Of a DNA stretch of 64,000 nucleotides, positions 8,761-17,475 are shown piece by piece. Made by a program: the position numbers and the translations under genes. The notes below the pieces were generated by a model, which searched no databases, was not told the origin of the DNA, and was given only the letters and a program-made list of their open reading frames with translations. The stretch's first letter is position 1. Each line of letters opens with the position of its first letter. Source of the stretch: Nitrospirota bacterium (GTDB lineage: Bacteria > Nitrospirota > Thermodesulfovibrionia > Thermodesulfovibrionales > Dissulfurispiraceae); NCBI GenBank assembly GCA_023476565.1, contig JAMCVZ010000006.1, positions 1 to 64,000 on the forward strand, given 5' to 3'.

Positions 8761-8780
8761 AAATAGAACCGTCCCATTTA
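8761..8780. repeat. Half copy of the RAYT inverted repeat
   Basis: AAATAGAACCGTCCCATTTA matches 20 bp of the right end of the RAYT element exactly, but no partner arm is nearby. It lies between the PIN gene promoter and the terminator of the exported-protein operon. Confidence 0.8.
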
Positions 8781-8786
8781 TTTGAA

Positions 8787-8818
8787 AAAAGGGGCATGCC
8801 CTGCGGCATGCCCCTTTT
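8787..8818 (-). terminator. Rho-independent terminator, 14-bp perfect stem
   Basis: Arms 8787-8800 and 8805-8818 are perfect complements with a 4-nt loop (CTGC). On the minus strand the stem ends in a T run. It lies 26 bp downstream of the stop of the exported-protein gene. A's precede the stem too, so it could work in both directions. Confidence 0.88.
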
Positions 8819-8843
8819 GAACACAGGAGTTGTTTTGATTCTC

Positions 8844-10622
8844 TTAGTCCATATTAGGCTGCGTGAGCAGCTTGATCATGGCCTTTTTCTCTGCAGCGGT
8901 CGGGCTTCCGGTAATCTTGCCTGCAAGAGCATTCATCCTCGTCTGGAAAAGCAGTTTGGCGTCCTTTTCCGCTTGACGCGTCGGCTGCTTGCCATTATTG
9001 TAGATATCGAACTTGCTGAACTCGATGATGTGCATATCGTCCATGATGCCTTGATATGCATTGAACGCGGCGCTCGGAGTATTATATGTCCGCCTTTGCA
9101 CAGTCCAGGTATTGCCACTGCCTTGGCAGCTCGACATATTGAAGTATTGATTTGAAACGCATGCCGTCCCGTTCCACGTCATCCCCATCCCGGTGCAGTT
9201 ACCTTGATTTTTGCCGGGTATAGTGCATACTCCCATCCACTCTTGCATCATGGTTGGAATTGCAAGGGTATCCCTCGTGTAGTCCATTGTGCCGCCGCCG
9301 CTGATAAGCTTCGCCAGCCATGTGACCATAACGGTCTGCGGAATAGGCCAGTTCACCTTTGTCTGCCCCGATGAGCTGAATTTCATGTATGTGCCGAAAT
9401 CATCCGGCAAGTAGTTTGCATTGAAGTTGGGCATTTGTTTCTGCATGGCCGCGACAACGGCAGCTTTCATAGGAGTAATATCTGTAGTAGTATCTGAGGC
9501 CATATTGGTCTGAAAGGTCTCGAAGTTGGTCCTGAACTCGGAGTCAATAGCTGTCCTGATCTGATCGGCGGTTGTCCCGGGATGCTTGCTGAGGTAGTCG
9601 GTCGGGTTCATGAAGAATTCGCCGTATGTTGATTCAGTAGCCGCAAAACTGTTCAGCATGGTTGTCACCGCGCTCGTGAACTTGTCCACCTGGGGTCCTG
9701 TTGCTTTCAGCGCATTAAGAGCATTGGTATACTCGGACTGTACTTTCACTCCGGCGATGCGCTGGAAGAAAGAGTCCATGGATTGGCCCAGCGAGGTCCT
9801 GACGCTGGAGCTGATCTGCGCCATGCGCGCGGCATTCGTCGGGTTTTCCGCAACGTCTCCTGCGGCATCGTGCGCGGCGAGTATCAGGTTGGGGTCGATG
9901 CCCGCTGCCTCGGCCGCATCCATGAAGACATCGGCCATCTGGCCGCCGGCCTTCGACATTTCCTGTGTTGCCTTTGTTGCATCACCGCTGTCGACGGCAT
10001 CCTTGAAACCCTTAGTCAGATCGGTTATGGTCTTTTTGCCCGGGGTTGCGTTATAAATAAGCGCTTTCTTGAAGGCAAGGAGTTGTGCTGCGGTTACGCC
10101 GTTCGATGTAAGGAAGCCTTCAAAGCCGCTATTGCCCGTAATGGCATCGGCGCCCAATGCAGCAAGCAGTTGCGCATCAGTCGATGTTGCGCCCGGCGAG
10201 CGGAGCAGGGTTATGAGATAGGCGATGGCTATCGGGTCGTCGCTCTTTAAAACCTTCCCTGCCTCGAGGATCGCGTTCGTCTGTGCTGTGGAGAGGTCGT
10301 TGACGCCTACCAGATTTGTGCTCCCTGCATGGGCTGCAGGCACAAAGCCCCTGCGGACTACAGTGCCGTTTTTGTCTTTAATGATAAAAACAAAGAAATT
10401 GGCCTCTGCATCAGTCGGCATGCCGGTCAGGCTGAAGCTCAGCTTGCCGTTGCTGTCCGCGGTGGCAGTTGTAGCGCTGTAATCGCTTGCAGTGCCGTCG
10501 CTGTTGACCTTCTGTATTGTTATAGTGTATTTCTCACCCGAAGTAAGGGCGGCGTATAGCTGATTGCCGCTTATCAAGAGCACAGCAATCATAAGAAGTG
10601 TTAATTTGAAAAATCTCTTCAT
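8844..10622 (-). CDS. Large exported protein of unknown function
   Basis: I do not recognise this 592-residue protein. It has a classical signal peptide (MKRFFKLTLLMIAVLLISG, cleavage near LYA-ALTSG). An N-terminal segment of about 80 residues looks beta-sandwich-like (YTITIQKVNSDG, then KLSFSLTGMPTDAEANFFVFIIKDKNG), and a long Ala/Thr/Ser-rich, mostly helical body follows. Four cysteines close to one another (VCTIPG, GNCTG, TACVSN, SSCQG, roughly 465-505) could form two disulfides. It follows the small lipoprotein gene by 37 bp and ends at a strong terminator. Extracytoplasmic location is well supported; any link to the type II secretion system 2 kb away is only a possibility. Confidence 0.7.
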   Translation of the reverse strand: MKRFFKLTLLMIAVLLISGNQLYAALTSGEKYTITIQKVNSDGTASDYSATTATADSNGKLSFSLTGMPTDAEANFFVFIIKDKNGTVVRRGFVPAAHAGSTNLVGVNDLSTAQTNAILEAGKVLKSDDPIAIAYLITLLRSPGATSTDAQLLAALGADAITGNSGFEGFLTSNGVTAAQLLAFKKALIYNATPGKKTITDLTKGFKDAVDSGDATKATQEMSKAGGQMADVFMDAAEAAGIDPNLILAAHDAAGDVAENPTNAARMAQISSSVRTSLGQSMDSFFQRIAGVKVQSEYTNALNALKATGPQVDKFTSAVTTMLNSFAATESTYGEFFMNPTDYLSKHPGTTADQIRTAIDSEFRTNFETFQTNMASDTTTDITPMKAAVVAAMQKQMPNFNANYLPDDFGTYMKFSSSGQTKVNWPIPQTVMVTWLAKLISGGGTMDYTRDTLAIPTMMQEWMGVCTIPGKNQGNCTGMGMTWNGTACVSNQYFNMSSCQGSGNTWTVQRRTYNTPSAAFNAYQGIMDDMHIIEFSKFDIYNNGKQPTRQAEKDAKLLFQTRMNALAGKITGSPTAAEKKAMIKLLTQPNMD

Positions 10623-10659
10623 ACCGAAAACCTCCTTGAATTACTTTTCGATGTTTATC

Positions 10660-10818
10660 TTAGTTGGCGCTTCCACTCACTCCTCCTGTTGTGCTACTGC
10701 CGCTTGATGATGAGCCGGTTCCTGTAGTTCCCCCGCCTCCTCCGCCGCAGCCTGAAATCAGCGTTAAAGCACAAAGCATAGCAATAGTCCCGATTAAAGC
10801 AAAAATCTTTTTCCTCAT
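10660..10818 (-). CDS. Small Gly/Ser/Thr-rich lipoprotein (52 aa)
   Basis: A basic start (MRKK), a hydrophobic stretch and the lipobox ISGC place the lipidated cysteine at residue 24. The mature part is only 29 residues, beginning with six glycines and then Gly/Ser/Thr only. The start has GGTGAG a few bases upstream. It is the first gene of a two-gene unit with the exported 592-residue protein. Mature low-complexity lipopeptides this short are hard to assign; it may be a tether or spacer-like lipopeptide. Confidence 0.65.
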   Translation of the reverse strand: MRKKIFALIGTIAMLCALTLISGCGGGGGGTTGTGSSSSGSSTTGGVSGSAN

Positions 10819-10876
10819 AATTTCTCACCCCCCTTTCTCTTGATCCAGTTTTTTTGCAATAAATTGTATTGCTGAT

Positions 10877-10905
10877 ATCTTAAAGTTATACATATTAATA
10901 GTCAA
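10877..10905 (-). promoter_or_regulatory. Possible promoter of the lipoprotein/exported-protein operon
   Basis: On the minus strand TTGACT (10900-10905) is followed after 17 bp by TAAGAT (10877-10882), giving a leader of about 50 nt before the lipoprotein ATG. The surrounding 10819-11112 is AT-rich and contains no gene that I can see. Confidence 0.4.
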
Positions 10906-11112
10906 GGAAGATATTACCATAATTATATCGGCGTTTATAGAGAATATCTTAAGCAAGCAAAAGGAATGCCATAATGTACCACTTTGATTAATATGGAAAT
11001 TATTCTCTATTGTATGGTATTTTTCTACCAGGCTTCCCCTCGTATTGCTGATATCCGGTTAGCAAGCCTCCCCTTTCCAACGGCTTCTCCTGCCGGCCTT
11101 CTCTGAAAAGAG

Positions 11113-11163
11113 TTGACAGGCTATCAATTAAGCCCTTATAATTAGTCATATTAAATGACTAAT
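11113..11163 (+). promoter_or_regulatory. Promoter with overlapping 9-bp inverted-repeat operator for the phd/vapC pair
   Basis: TTGACA (11113-11118), an 18-bp spacer and TATAAT (11137-11142) form a consensus promoter. A perfect inverted repeat, ATTAGTCAT (11141-11149) and ATGACTAAT (11155-11163), covers the -10 edge and the start site, which is where an autorepressing antitoxin would bind. Confidence 0.8.
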
Positions 11164-11175
11164 ATTGGAGGCCAT

Positions 11176-11442
11176 ATGAAAAACTCTACCGTCAGTATCG
11201 CCGAAGGGAAGAAAAGCTTCAGCCGTTTAATACAGGATGTCATCAAAAAGAAAGAAGAGATCGTGGTGACAAAAAGGGGCAAACCCTTAGCAGTAATCGT
11301 TTCCTATGAGGAGTACCGGCAATCTAAAAAGATTGAGGGTTATAAAAAAATCATGGAAGTGAGGAAAGAGTTCTTAAAGGCGGGAATTTCGGCTTCCGAA
11401 GTACATAGGGAATCAAGGAAACAACTGGAGAAAAGATTGTGA
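11176..11442 (+). CDS. Phd/YefM-family antitoxin
   Basis: The 88-residue product has the Phd/YefM fold signature: STVSIAEGKKSFSRLIQDV at the N-terminus, then EIVVTKRGKPLAVIVSYEEY (about 28-48), and a charged C-terminal tail that would wrap the toxin. The start at 11176 is chosen over an in-frame ATG at 11155 because GGAGG lies 5 bp before it and the upstream ATG lies inside the operator repeat. The gene overlaps the next one by 4 bp. It likely represses its own promoter. Confidence 0.85.
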   Translation: MKNSTVSIAEGKKSFSRLIQDVIKKKEEIVVTKRGKPLAVIVSYEEYRQSKKIEGYKKIMEVRKEFLKAGISASEVHRESRKQLEKRL

Positions 11443-11867
11443 AAAAAGTCACCGTAGACGCGAGTGTCGCCTTGAAATGGTTCCTCGCTGATGAAGAGTA
11501 CGGAACAAAAGCCGTCAATCTCCTGTCAGATTATATTTCCGGCAAACTGGATTTAATCGCTCCTTCCCTCCTGGAATATGAGGTGTTGAACGGGCTCCTC
11601 ATAGCCGGGAAGAGAGGCAGGATTAAAGAGGAGGAAATTCTCTCAGCTCTGAACGGATTCTCAAACCTGGAGATCACGTTAAAGCATATTTCACAACTGT
11701 CCAGGCAGGTCTTTAAATTTTGCAGAATTTATAATTGTTCCGTTTATGACGCTGCATATCTTGCAGTTGCCGTCAGCGAAAGCGCGCCTCTTCTTACAGC
11801 CGACGAAAAGTTGTACAACTCGGTCAAAAAAAATCTCAAGTGGGTTAAATGGATTGGGGATATCTGA
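11439..11867 (+). CDS. VapC-like PIN-domain toxin
   Basis: The 142-residue PIN protein starts with GTG overlapping the antitoxin stop (GTGA). It shows VTVDASVALKWFLADE (Asp at position 5), APSLLEYEVLNGL (conserved Glu), CSVYDAAYLAVA (conserved Asp) and LLTADEKLYNSV (conserved Asp). All four PIN acidic positions are kept, so an active RNase is expected. It pairs with the upstream Phd-type protein. Its stop is 37 bp from the convergent mlaC stop. Confidence 0.87.
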   Translation: MKKVTVDASVALKWFLADEEYGTKAVNLLSDYISGKLDLIAPSLLEYEVLNGLLIAGKRGRIKEEEILSALNGFSNLEITLKHISQLSRQVFKFCRIYNCSVYDAAYLAVAVSESAPLLTADEKLYNSVKKNLKWVKWIGDI

Positions 11868-11903
11868 CCCGCACAGCGATCAAACAGCCCCAGGCAAGAT
11901 ATC

Positions 11904-12527
11904 TTAACCAGGCCCTTTGAATTCCGCTGCCGACTCTTTGCGCTTTAATTTCCTCATGAGTTCTTCAAAAGAACCGGAACTGATAATACTGTAAAATTGT
12001 GTCCTGTAATTATTTACAAGGCTCACCCCTTCAATTATCACATCATATACTTCCCATTTCCCGTCTTTCCTGTGGAGTTTGTAATCAATGGGGATATCGA
12101 TATTTTTTTTTGTAATTATCCTGGTCCTCACTGTAGAATAGCCGTCATCAACGTTTTCACCGGTATAGACGACCTTTTCACCGGTATAGGCTTCGATCTT
12201 CCTGATATACGCCCTCTCAAGGAGATCACTATACAGGGATGAGAACTCTTTTCTCTCTTCAGGGGTCCTTTTTTTCCAGTAAAGTCCAAGCGATCTCTTT
12301 GCCATTTCTTCAAAATCAAACCGCTCATCGACAACTTTGCGTATCGCCGCTCTTCGCTCTTTTGTTTTTTCGGGCCGTTTCAGTTCCTTGTTCCTCAGGA
12401 TATCGAGCACTTCTTCAACGGATTGTTTCACCTGGTCCGTCGGCTCTCCGGCGTATGAGGCAAGCGCGGTAACGAGCAATAAGACAAGAGAAAAAGAAAT
12501 TGCATGAAGCGCTTTTTTCTTATTCAT
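11904..12527 (-). CDS. mlaC: Mla/Tgt2-type phospholipid-binding periplasmic protein MlaC
   Basis: The 207-residue product has a signal peptide (MNKKKALHAISFSLVLLLVT, cleavage after ASYA). It shows the MlaC pattern: VKQSVEEVLDILRN, FDFEEMAKRSLGLYWKKRTPEE, KVVYTGENVDDGYSTVRTRI, then IDYKLHRKDGKWEVYDVIIEGVSLVNNYR. MlaC ferries phospholipid between the MlaEFD complex and the outer membrane. The start at 12527 (after GGGAGG) is preferred over in-frame codons up to 12662, because the upstream stretch is repeat DNA. It is the last gene of mlaE-F-D-C. Confidence 0.92.
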   Translation of the reverse strand: MNKKKALHAISFSLVLLLVTALASYAGEPTDQVKQSVEEVLDILRNKELKRPEKTKERRAAIRKVVDERFDFEEMAKRSLGLYWKKRTPEERKEFSSLYSDLLERAYIRKIEAYTGEKVVYTGENVDDGYSTVRTRIITKKNIDIPIDYKLHRKDGKWEVYDVIIEGVSLVNNYRTQFYSIISSGSFEELMRKLKRKESAAEFKGPG

Positions 12528-12554
12528 AAAGGCCTCCCTCCTCGTGTGTGTCTC

Positions 12555-12711
12555 GGGGACAGTCCCTATTCTACGACTCCGCTGCTGCTTCGTCCGTAAA
12601 TAGGGACAGTCCCCCGGTATGTATTTCTGAAACCCGCTGCTGCTTCGTCCGTGGTAAACCACCTACTGTTGGTAAATAGGGACAGTCCCCCGGTATGTAT
12701 TTCTGAAACCC
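12555..12711. repeat. GGGGACAGTCCC-type palindromic repeat with partial tandem duplication
   Basis: The 60-bp unit at 12555-12614 begins GGGGACAGTCCCTATT and ends with the inverted form. A second partial unit ends at 12690. A stretch of about 37 bp starting AAATAGGGACAGTCCCCC occurs twice (12598-12634 and 12674-12710). The whole block sits inside the mla operon, between mlaD and mlaC. Confidence 0.88.
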
Positions 12712-12715
12712 CACA

Positions 12716-13159
12716 CTATACCTTTCCGTACACATACTTGGATATCAGATCCTCGATATCGATAGAGGATTCGGTTTCGCGTATCTTTCCCCCATTCGAC
12801 AGGATCTTATCAGACCCCCCCGGCGTTATCTGCACATATTTTTCGCCTATGAGTCCTTTGGTCTTTATGGATGCAATCGCATCGTCCTGGATATTTATGC
12901 CTTTATTGATCACAAACCCGACAAGCGCCTGGTAGTTGCTGTCAAGCCTGATGCTTTTGACTTTCCCGATTTCGACCCCTGCGATCTCGACACTCGATCC
13001 GACCTTTACTCCTCCGGCCTTCTCAAATTCAGCATAGAGGGCGTACCCGCCGCCGCCGAGCACTTCGAGCTTTCCGAGTTTTATGGATATAAATGCAAGC
13101 GCAAGAATTCCTATCAGCAGAAAAAATCCCGCCGCCAATTCAACATCGAATTTCTTCAT
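12716..13159 (-). CDS. mlaD: MCE-domain protein MlaD
   Basis: The 147-residue product has one N-terminal membrane anchor (about 8-28) followed by the MCE domain (YALYAEFEKAGGVKVGSSVEIAGVEIGKV). Its end, GLIGEKYVQITPGGSDKIL, is typical. MlaD hexamers form the periplasmic lipid channel on top of MlaE. The ATG follows GGAGG. It lies 20 bp downstream of mlaF; mlaC follows after the repeat block. Confidence 0.93.
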   Translation of the reverse strand: MKKFDVELAAGFFLLIGILALAFISIKLGKLEVLGGGGYALYAEFEKAGGVKVGSSVEIAGVEIGKVKSIRLDSNYQALVGFVINKGINIQDDAIASIKTKGLIGEKYVQITPGGSDKILSNGGKIRETESSIDIEDLISKYVYGKV

Positions 13160-13179
13160 AAGCCAACCTCCGCAATATC

Positions 13180-13929
13180 TTAAGATAAGGACTTCGTCAG
13201 TTCATCCCGGCAACTGCTTGTAAACTGTTTGACCACCGGATTGGAATTTTTCCTGATCTCCTCAGGCGTGCCGGCGGCTACTATAGTGCCCTGATACAGC
13301 ATCGCGACCTTGTCCGCAACGTCAAAAATCTCGGGTATCTCGTGGCTGATTATTATTCCCGTGAAGTTGTATTTCACGTGGGTGTCGATTATAAGCCGGT
13401 GTATGGAATGCAGTATGATCGGATCGAGGCCCGTTGTCGGCTCATCAAAAAAAATCGTGTCAGGCCCTATGACAAGGGCCCTGGCAAGGGCGACCCTCCT
13501 CTTCATACCTCCGCTTATTTCAGAGGGGTACTTGTTTTCAATGCCCTTGAGCCCGACATCCTCCAGGGCGCGCAGCGCCTTCCCCTGGATCTCGTTCTTA
13601 CCGAGCTTTGTCTTTTCGTTCAGGGGGAAGGCCACATTTTCAAAAATCGTCATGGAATCGAACAGGGCGCTCCCCTGGAATACAACGCCGAATCTGTCCC
13701 GTATTCTATCAAGCTCTCTCCTGCCGACTTTCGTGATGTCCACACCGTCAACGAGTATCTTGCCTTTATCGGGCTTGAGGATACCTATAAGGTGCTTCAG
13801 CAGCACGCTTTTCCCGCCGCCGCTCTCTCCTATTATGGCCACTACTTCCCTGTCGAGTATTGTTAAATTAATACCTTTCAGGACTTCCTGGCCGTTAAAG
13901 GATTTTTCAAGGTCGATAATTTCTATCAT
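13180..13929 (-). CDS. mlaF: Phospholipid ABC transporter ATPase MlaF
   Basis: This ABC ATPase of 249 residues has Walker A GESGGGKS (about 34-41), a Q-loop (GVVFQGSALFDSMT), the signature EISGGMKRRVALARAL, Walker B TIFFDEPTTGLDP and a switch His (IIISHE). The SGGM signature and position within mlaE-F-D-C identify the Mla type. It powers lipid movement through MlaE/MlaD. It starts 12 bp after the mlaE stop. Confidence 0.95.
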   Translation of the reverse strand: MIEIIDLEKSFNGQEVLKGINLTILDREVVAIIGESGGGKSVLLKHLIGILKPDKGKILVDGVDITKVGRRELDRIRDRFGVVFQGSALFDSMTIFENVAFPLNEKTKLGKNEIQGKALRALEDVGLKGIENKYPSEISGGMKRRVALARALVIGPDTIFFDEPTTGLDPIILHSIHRLIIDTHVKYNFTGIIISHEIPEIFDVADKVAMLYQGTIVAAGTPEEIRKNSNPVVKQFTSSCRDELTKSLS

Positions 13930-13941
13930 TCTCCACGCCTT

Positions 13942-14721
13942 TTACAGCAAGACCGATCCGAGGAAGTAATCCCATACCAAAATCAGTACGGAAGACATGA
14001 CGACCGCCTCGGTGGTTGCCTTGCTTACTCCCTCGGCTCCGTAGCCCGTTTCATCCGTATGATATCCCTTGTAGCATGATACCCATGATACGATTATTCC
14101 GAAGCTGACGGACTTGTATATACCCATCCTTATATCCGACATATCGAGGAAATTCTCCATCTGTGAAAAATATGTCCCGGAGCTCAAACCGAGGAGCTTG
14201 ACCCCCACAACATATCCACCGTAAATACCGATTACATCATAAATTGCGGCGAGCAAAGGAAAGACGATTATCCCCGCAACGATATTCGGCACGCTCAGGT
14301 ACCTGAGGGGGTTGAGGGCCATGGTAGTCAGGACGTCTATCTGTTCGGAGATCCTCATGATCCCTATTTCAGCAGTCAGAGAGGAGCCCGCCCTTCCGGT
14401 GACCATCAGCGCGGACAAAACAGGGCCGAGCTCCCTTATAAGGCTGAGCGCAACAGCAGGCCCCAGCAACGCGTCCGAACCGAATTTCCTGAGAGTGTAA
14501 AAAAGCTGTATGGCGAGCACCATGCCGGTAAAAGCCCCTGTCAGGAGTATTACAACCAGCGACTTGGTGCCGAAAAATCTTATCTGTCTCAGAAGCAGAT
14601 TGAATTTAAAAGGCGGTGAGAATATGAGGTAGAGCGACTCCGCCAGAAAAATAATCATCCGCCCCATCGTCCTGACAACCGATAGTCCCCATCTGCCCAA
14701 TACTCTTAATAATTTTTCCAT
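13942..14721 (-). CDS. mlaE: Phospholipid ABC transporter permease MlaE
   Basis: This 259-residue MlaE/YrbE permease has the interface helix and membrane segments of the family, with GAFTGMVLAIQLFYTLRKFG, VALSLIRELGPVLSALMVTGRAGSS and ALNPLRYLSVPNIVAG. First gene of the operon. The 303 bp upstream (14722-15024), up to the kinase stop, contain no gene or clear signal that I can identify beyond a presumptive promoter. Confidence 0.94.
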   Translation of the reverse strand: MEKLLRVLGRWGLSVVRTMGRMIIFLAESLYLIFSPPFKFNLLLRQIRFFGTKSLVVILLTGAFTGMVLAIQLFYTLRKFGSDALLGPAVALSLIRELGPVLSALMVTGRAGSSLTAEIGIMRISEQIDVLTTMALNPLRYLSVPNIVAGIIVFPLLAAIYDVIGIYGGYVVGVKLLGLSSGTYFSQMENFLDMSDIRMGIYKSVSFGIIVSWVSCYKGYHTDETGYGAEGVSKATTEAVVMSSVLILVWDYFLGSVLL

Positions 14722-15024
14722 CGGATACTCATTCCCAATATTACCAAAGATATCGTCCGTATGAGCCTTGTCCTTAAATACTATGAGGAAACCTTTATAG
14801 TGTCAATTGTGCCGCCAATGCCCTCTATCTCATGCACGCAGGCAGTTCTAATACGGTTCCTCACTGTTTTTCGCTCCGACAAAAAACAGGACATACGGCT
14901 TTTTAAGCATGGATTTTAACATATTGCCGGGAAGATTTAAACCTAAATTTGCCGTCTCGCACACAAAATAGGCGCCCGATAAAGCTGGATCCGGTAAAGC
15001 CCTGCCCGCTGCCGGACCGGCATA

Positions 15025-17475
15025 TCATTGTTTATCCAGCACCTCTCTCACTTTTATTAAAAGCTCCCTGGGCGGAGCGGGTTTTGAGATGAAGTCCAAG
15101 GCCCCTTCAGGAACACCCTTCCTGGTGATAATATCCGCTGTATACCCGCTGGTGAAGATTACTTTTATATCGGGCCACACTGCTTTTATTTCTTCATAAG
15201 CCTCCCTGCCGTTTTTTTCAGGCATGACCACATCAAGCAGCAGAAGCTGTACTTTATCCCTGTTTTCCATAAACTTGCGGACAGCGTCATTTCCATCCAC
15301 CGCTTCTATGACCGTATAGCCGAACTCCCCGAGCACCGTTTTTGTAAGGCCCCTTACCTTCTCATTGTCCTCAGCTACCAGTATCGTCTCATCGCCGCCT
15401 TTTACGGCTATTATCCCGGCCTCAGGCTCTGTCTTCCCGATATCCGATCCGACAAGCGGAAGATATATCTTGAACGCGGCGCCCTTCCCCAACTCGCTGT
15501 ATACGTTGATGTAGCCGTTGTGCTGTTTCACAATGCCGTATACGATGGATAGCCCGAGCCCGGTTCCTTTTCCAACCTCCTTCGTGGTAAAGAAGGGCTC
15601 AAATATCCTTTCTTTTGTTTTTGCATCTATACCGCCCCCGGTGTCCGTCACCGATAGAGCGGCATACAATCCCGGCTCACCGTAGCGGTGTCTCCGGGTA
15701 AATTCAATATCCAATTCTATTAGTTCAGTGCTTATGGTCAACCGCCCCCCTTCGGGCATTGCATCCCGTGCGTTCGTGGCAAGGTTCATCAGGACTTGTT
15801 CTACCTGCCCGCTGTCGGCCATTATGGTTAAAGCTTTACCTGCGAGTGACACCCTGAGTTCAACATCCTCACCGATGAGCCTTGAAAGGAGCCGTTCAAC
15901 CCTTCTTACAATCTCATCCAGATCCACAGGCGCCATATTGATTATCTGCTTCCTGCCGAAGGTGAGGAGGCTTTTGGTTAAACTGGAGGCCTTTTCCGAT
16001 GATTCAAGTATGTGCGCAACATAGTTCTTTAAGGGGTCGTCCCTGCCGAGCTTCATCAGCAATATATTAGCGTACCCTATAATAGCGGTGAGGATGTTGT
16101 TAAAATCATGGGCAACGCCTCCTGCGAGCTGCCCTATCGCCTCCATCTTCTGTGCGTGAAGGAGCTGCTGCTCAAGCCTCTTCTGGCTGGTGATATCCCT
16201 TATTATCCCCCTGTACGCCACAATATCCCCTTTGGCATCATAAACGGCTGTCGCGGTTATAAGCACATTCAGCATATCACCGTCCTTTTTCCTCATTGTC
16301 GCTTCATAATCTTTAACAAACCCATACTGCCCGAGGATCCTTTTGAATCCTTCCAGGTCTTCTGCGTGCACATAAAGGTCTCTGGCAATATCCGCGTTAA
16401 GGAGCTCCTCTTTTGAGGAGTACCCGAACAACTCGAGGCCGGCCCTGTTAAAATCCAGTATTCTTCCGTCAGGAGTGGAAATGGAGATGACATCCTTCGA
16501 TTCTTCAAAAAGCTCGCGATATTTCCTTTCGGATTCCTGCAATGCCTCCTCTGCCCGTTTTCGCCTCGTAATATTGGTAATCAGTCCGTCATAAGCGACA
16601 AGGCGGCCCCTGTCGTCATACCTTGGAACAGTAGTATTTTTGACCCACTGAATTGAACCGTCTTTATGAATAATCCGGTGTTCAAGAGGAGAAGAGGATT
16701 CTCCTGAAAGCATCCGCTCGGCCTGCTCGATTACGGCGCCTCTATCGCCCTCATAAGCCATCCGGTACCACAGGTATCGGTCGGCCTCGTAATCCGCTGA
16801 CGTGTAGCCTGTTACGTTTACACATCCAGGGCCATGATATGTAGCAACAGCGCGCCCGTCTTCAACCTGCACTGTGTAAATGTAATCTGCCAATGATTCT
16901 ACCAGGCGTCTATAACGCTTTTCACTCTCCATCAAGGCTTTTTCAACACTCTTGCGTTTCTCTTCTACTCCGACGGCCGCAGCGATAAGCTCCAGAAGCT
17001 TTTTGTCCTGTTCCCCGGGAGTGAAATCATTCTGGTAAACGACACACAACGATCCCAGGTAGGAATCTCCAAGTCTTACAGCGCACCCCATGTATGTCTG
17101 CAATTTATACTTGGCGACATTGGGATCGGTCCGGGCGTATCCGGTTTCCTGCAGATTGTTCATAAGGGTCACACGATTACTGCCGCTCCTGATTACATCG
17201 TAGCAGATGTGCCCTTCGGCCTTATCTACAGGATTATAGTCTTGAGGAGAATTCCATTGCCCCAATGAGCAGAGCAGCCCTTGTTCCAAGCGGTTATAGA
17301 GAGCGCACGTCGCGCCCATGAGCTCACCTGCAAGGGCGGTAAGACGGCTTATATTCTCATTGGGGTCTGTCCCGAAACTCTGAAAACATTTGTTTATTTT
17401 ATCCAGGCATTCCATTCCACGGTCACGGCTGTTTGAGATAATCTTCAACTCTGCATTCTCCGGCTCATCACTCAT
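15025..17475 (-). CDS. Hybrid sensor histidine kinase (GAF-PAS-PAS-HisKA-HATPase-REC)
   Basis: The 816-residue cytoplasmic kinase has no membrane segment. Order: GAF-like domain (about 20-175), PAS with PAC (about 185-310), second PAS (about 315-430), HisKA with phospho-acceptor His in GGVAHDFNNILT, HATPase (NLATNARDAMPEGG, DTGGGID, GTGLGLSIVYG) and a C-terminal receiver (LLLLDVVMPEKNG, ISKPAPP). NtrB-like hybrid kinases of this type often signal through phosphotransfer to a separate regulator; none is adjacent. The ligand is unknown. It is a single-gene unit. Confidence 0.9.
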   Translation of the reverse strand: MSDEPENAELKIISNSRDRGMECLDKINKCFQSFGTDPNENISRLTALAGELMGATCALYNRLEQGLLCSLGQWNSPQDYNPVDKAEGHICYDVIRSGSNRVTLMNNLQETGYARTDPNVAKYKLQTYMGCAVRLGDSYLGSLCVVYQNDFTPGEQDKKLLELIAAAVGVEEKRKSVEKALMESEKRYRRLVESLADYIYTVQVEDGRAVATYHGPGCVNVTGYTSADYEADRYLWYRMAYEGDRGAVIEQAERMLSGESSSPLEHRIIHKDGSIQWVKNTTVPRYDDRGRLVAYDGLITNITRRKRAEEALQESERKYRELFEESKDVISISTPDGRILDFNRAGLELFGYSSKEELLNADIARDLYVHAEDLEGFKRILGQYGFVKDYEATMRKKDGDMLNVLITATAVYDAKGDIVAYRGIIRDITSQKRLEQQLLHAQKMEAIGQLAGGVAHDFNNILTAIIGYANILLMKLGRDDPLKNYVAHILESSEKASSLTKSLLTFGRKQIINMAPVDLDEIVRRVERLLSRLIGEDVELRVSLAGKALTIMADSGQVEQVLMNLATNARDAMPEGGRLTISTELIELDIEFTRRHRYGEPGLYAALSVTDTGGGIDAKTKERIFEPFFTTKEVGKGTGLGLSIVYGIVKQHNGYINVYSELGKGAAFKIYLPLVGSDIGKTEPEAGIIAVKGGDETILVAEDNEKVRGLTKTVLGEFGYTVIEAVDGNDAVRKFMENRDKVQLLLLDVVMPEKNGREAYEEIKAVWPDIKVIFTSGYTADIITRKGVPEGALDFISKPAPPRELLIKVREVLDKQ

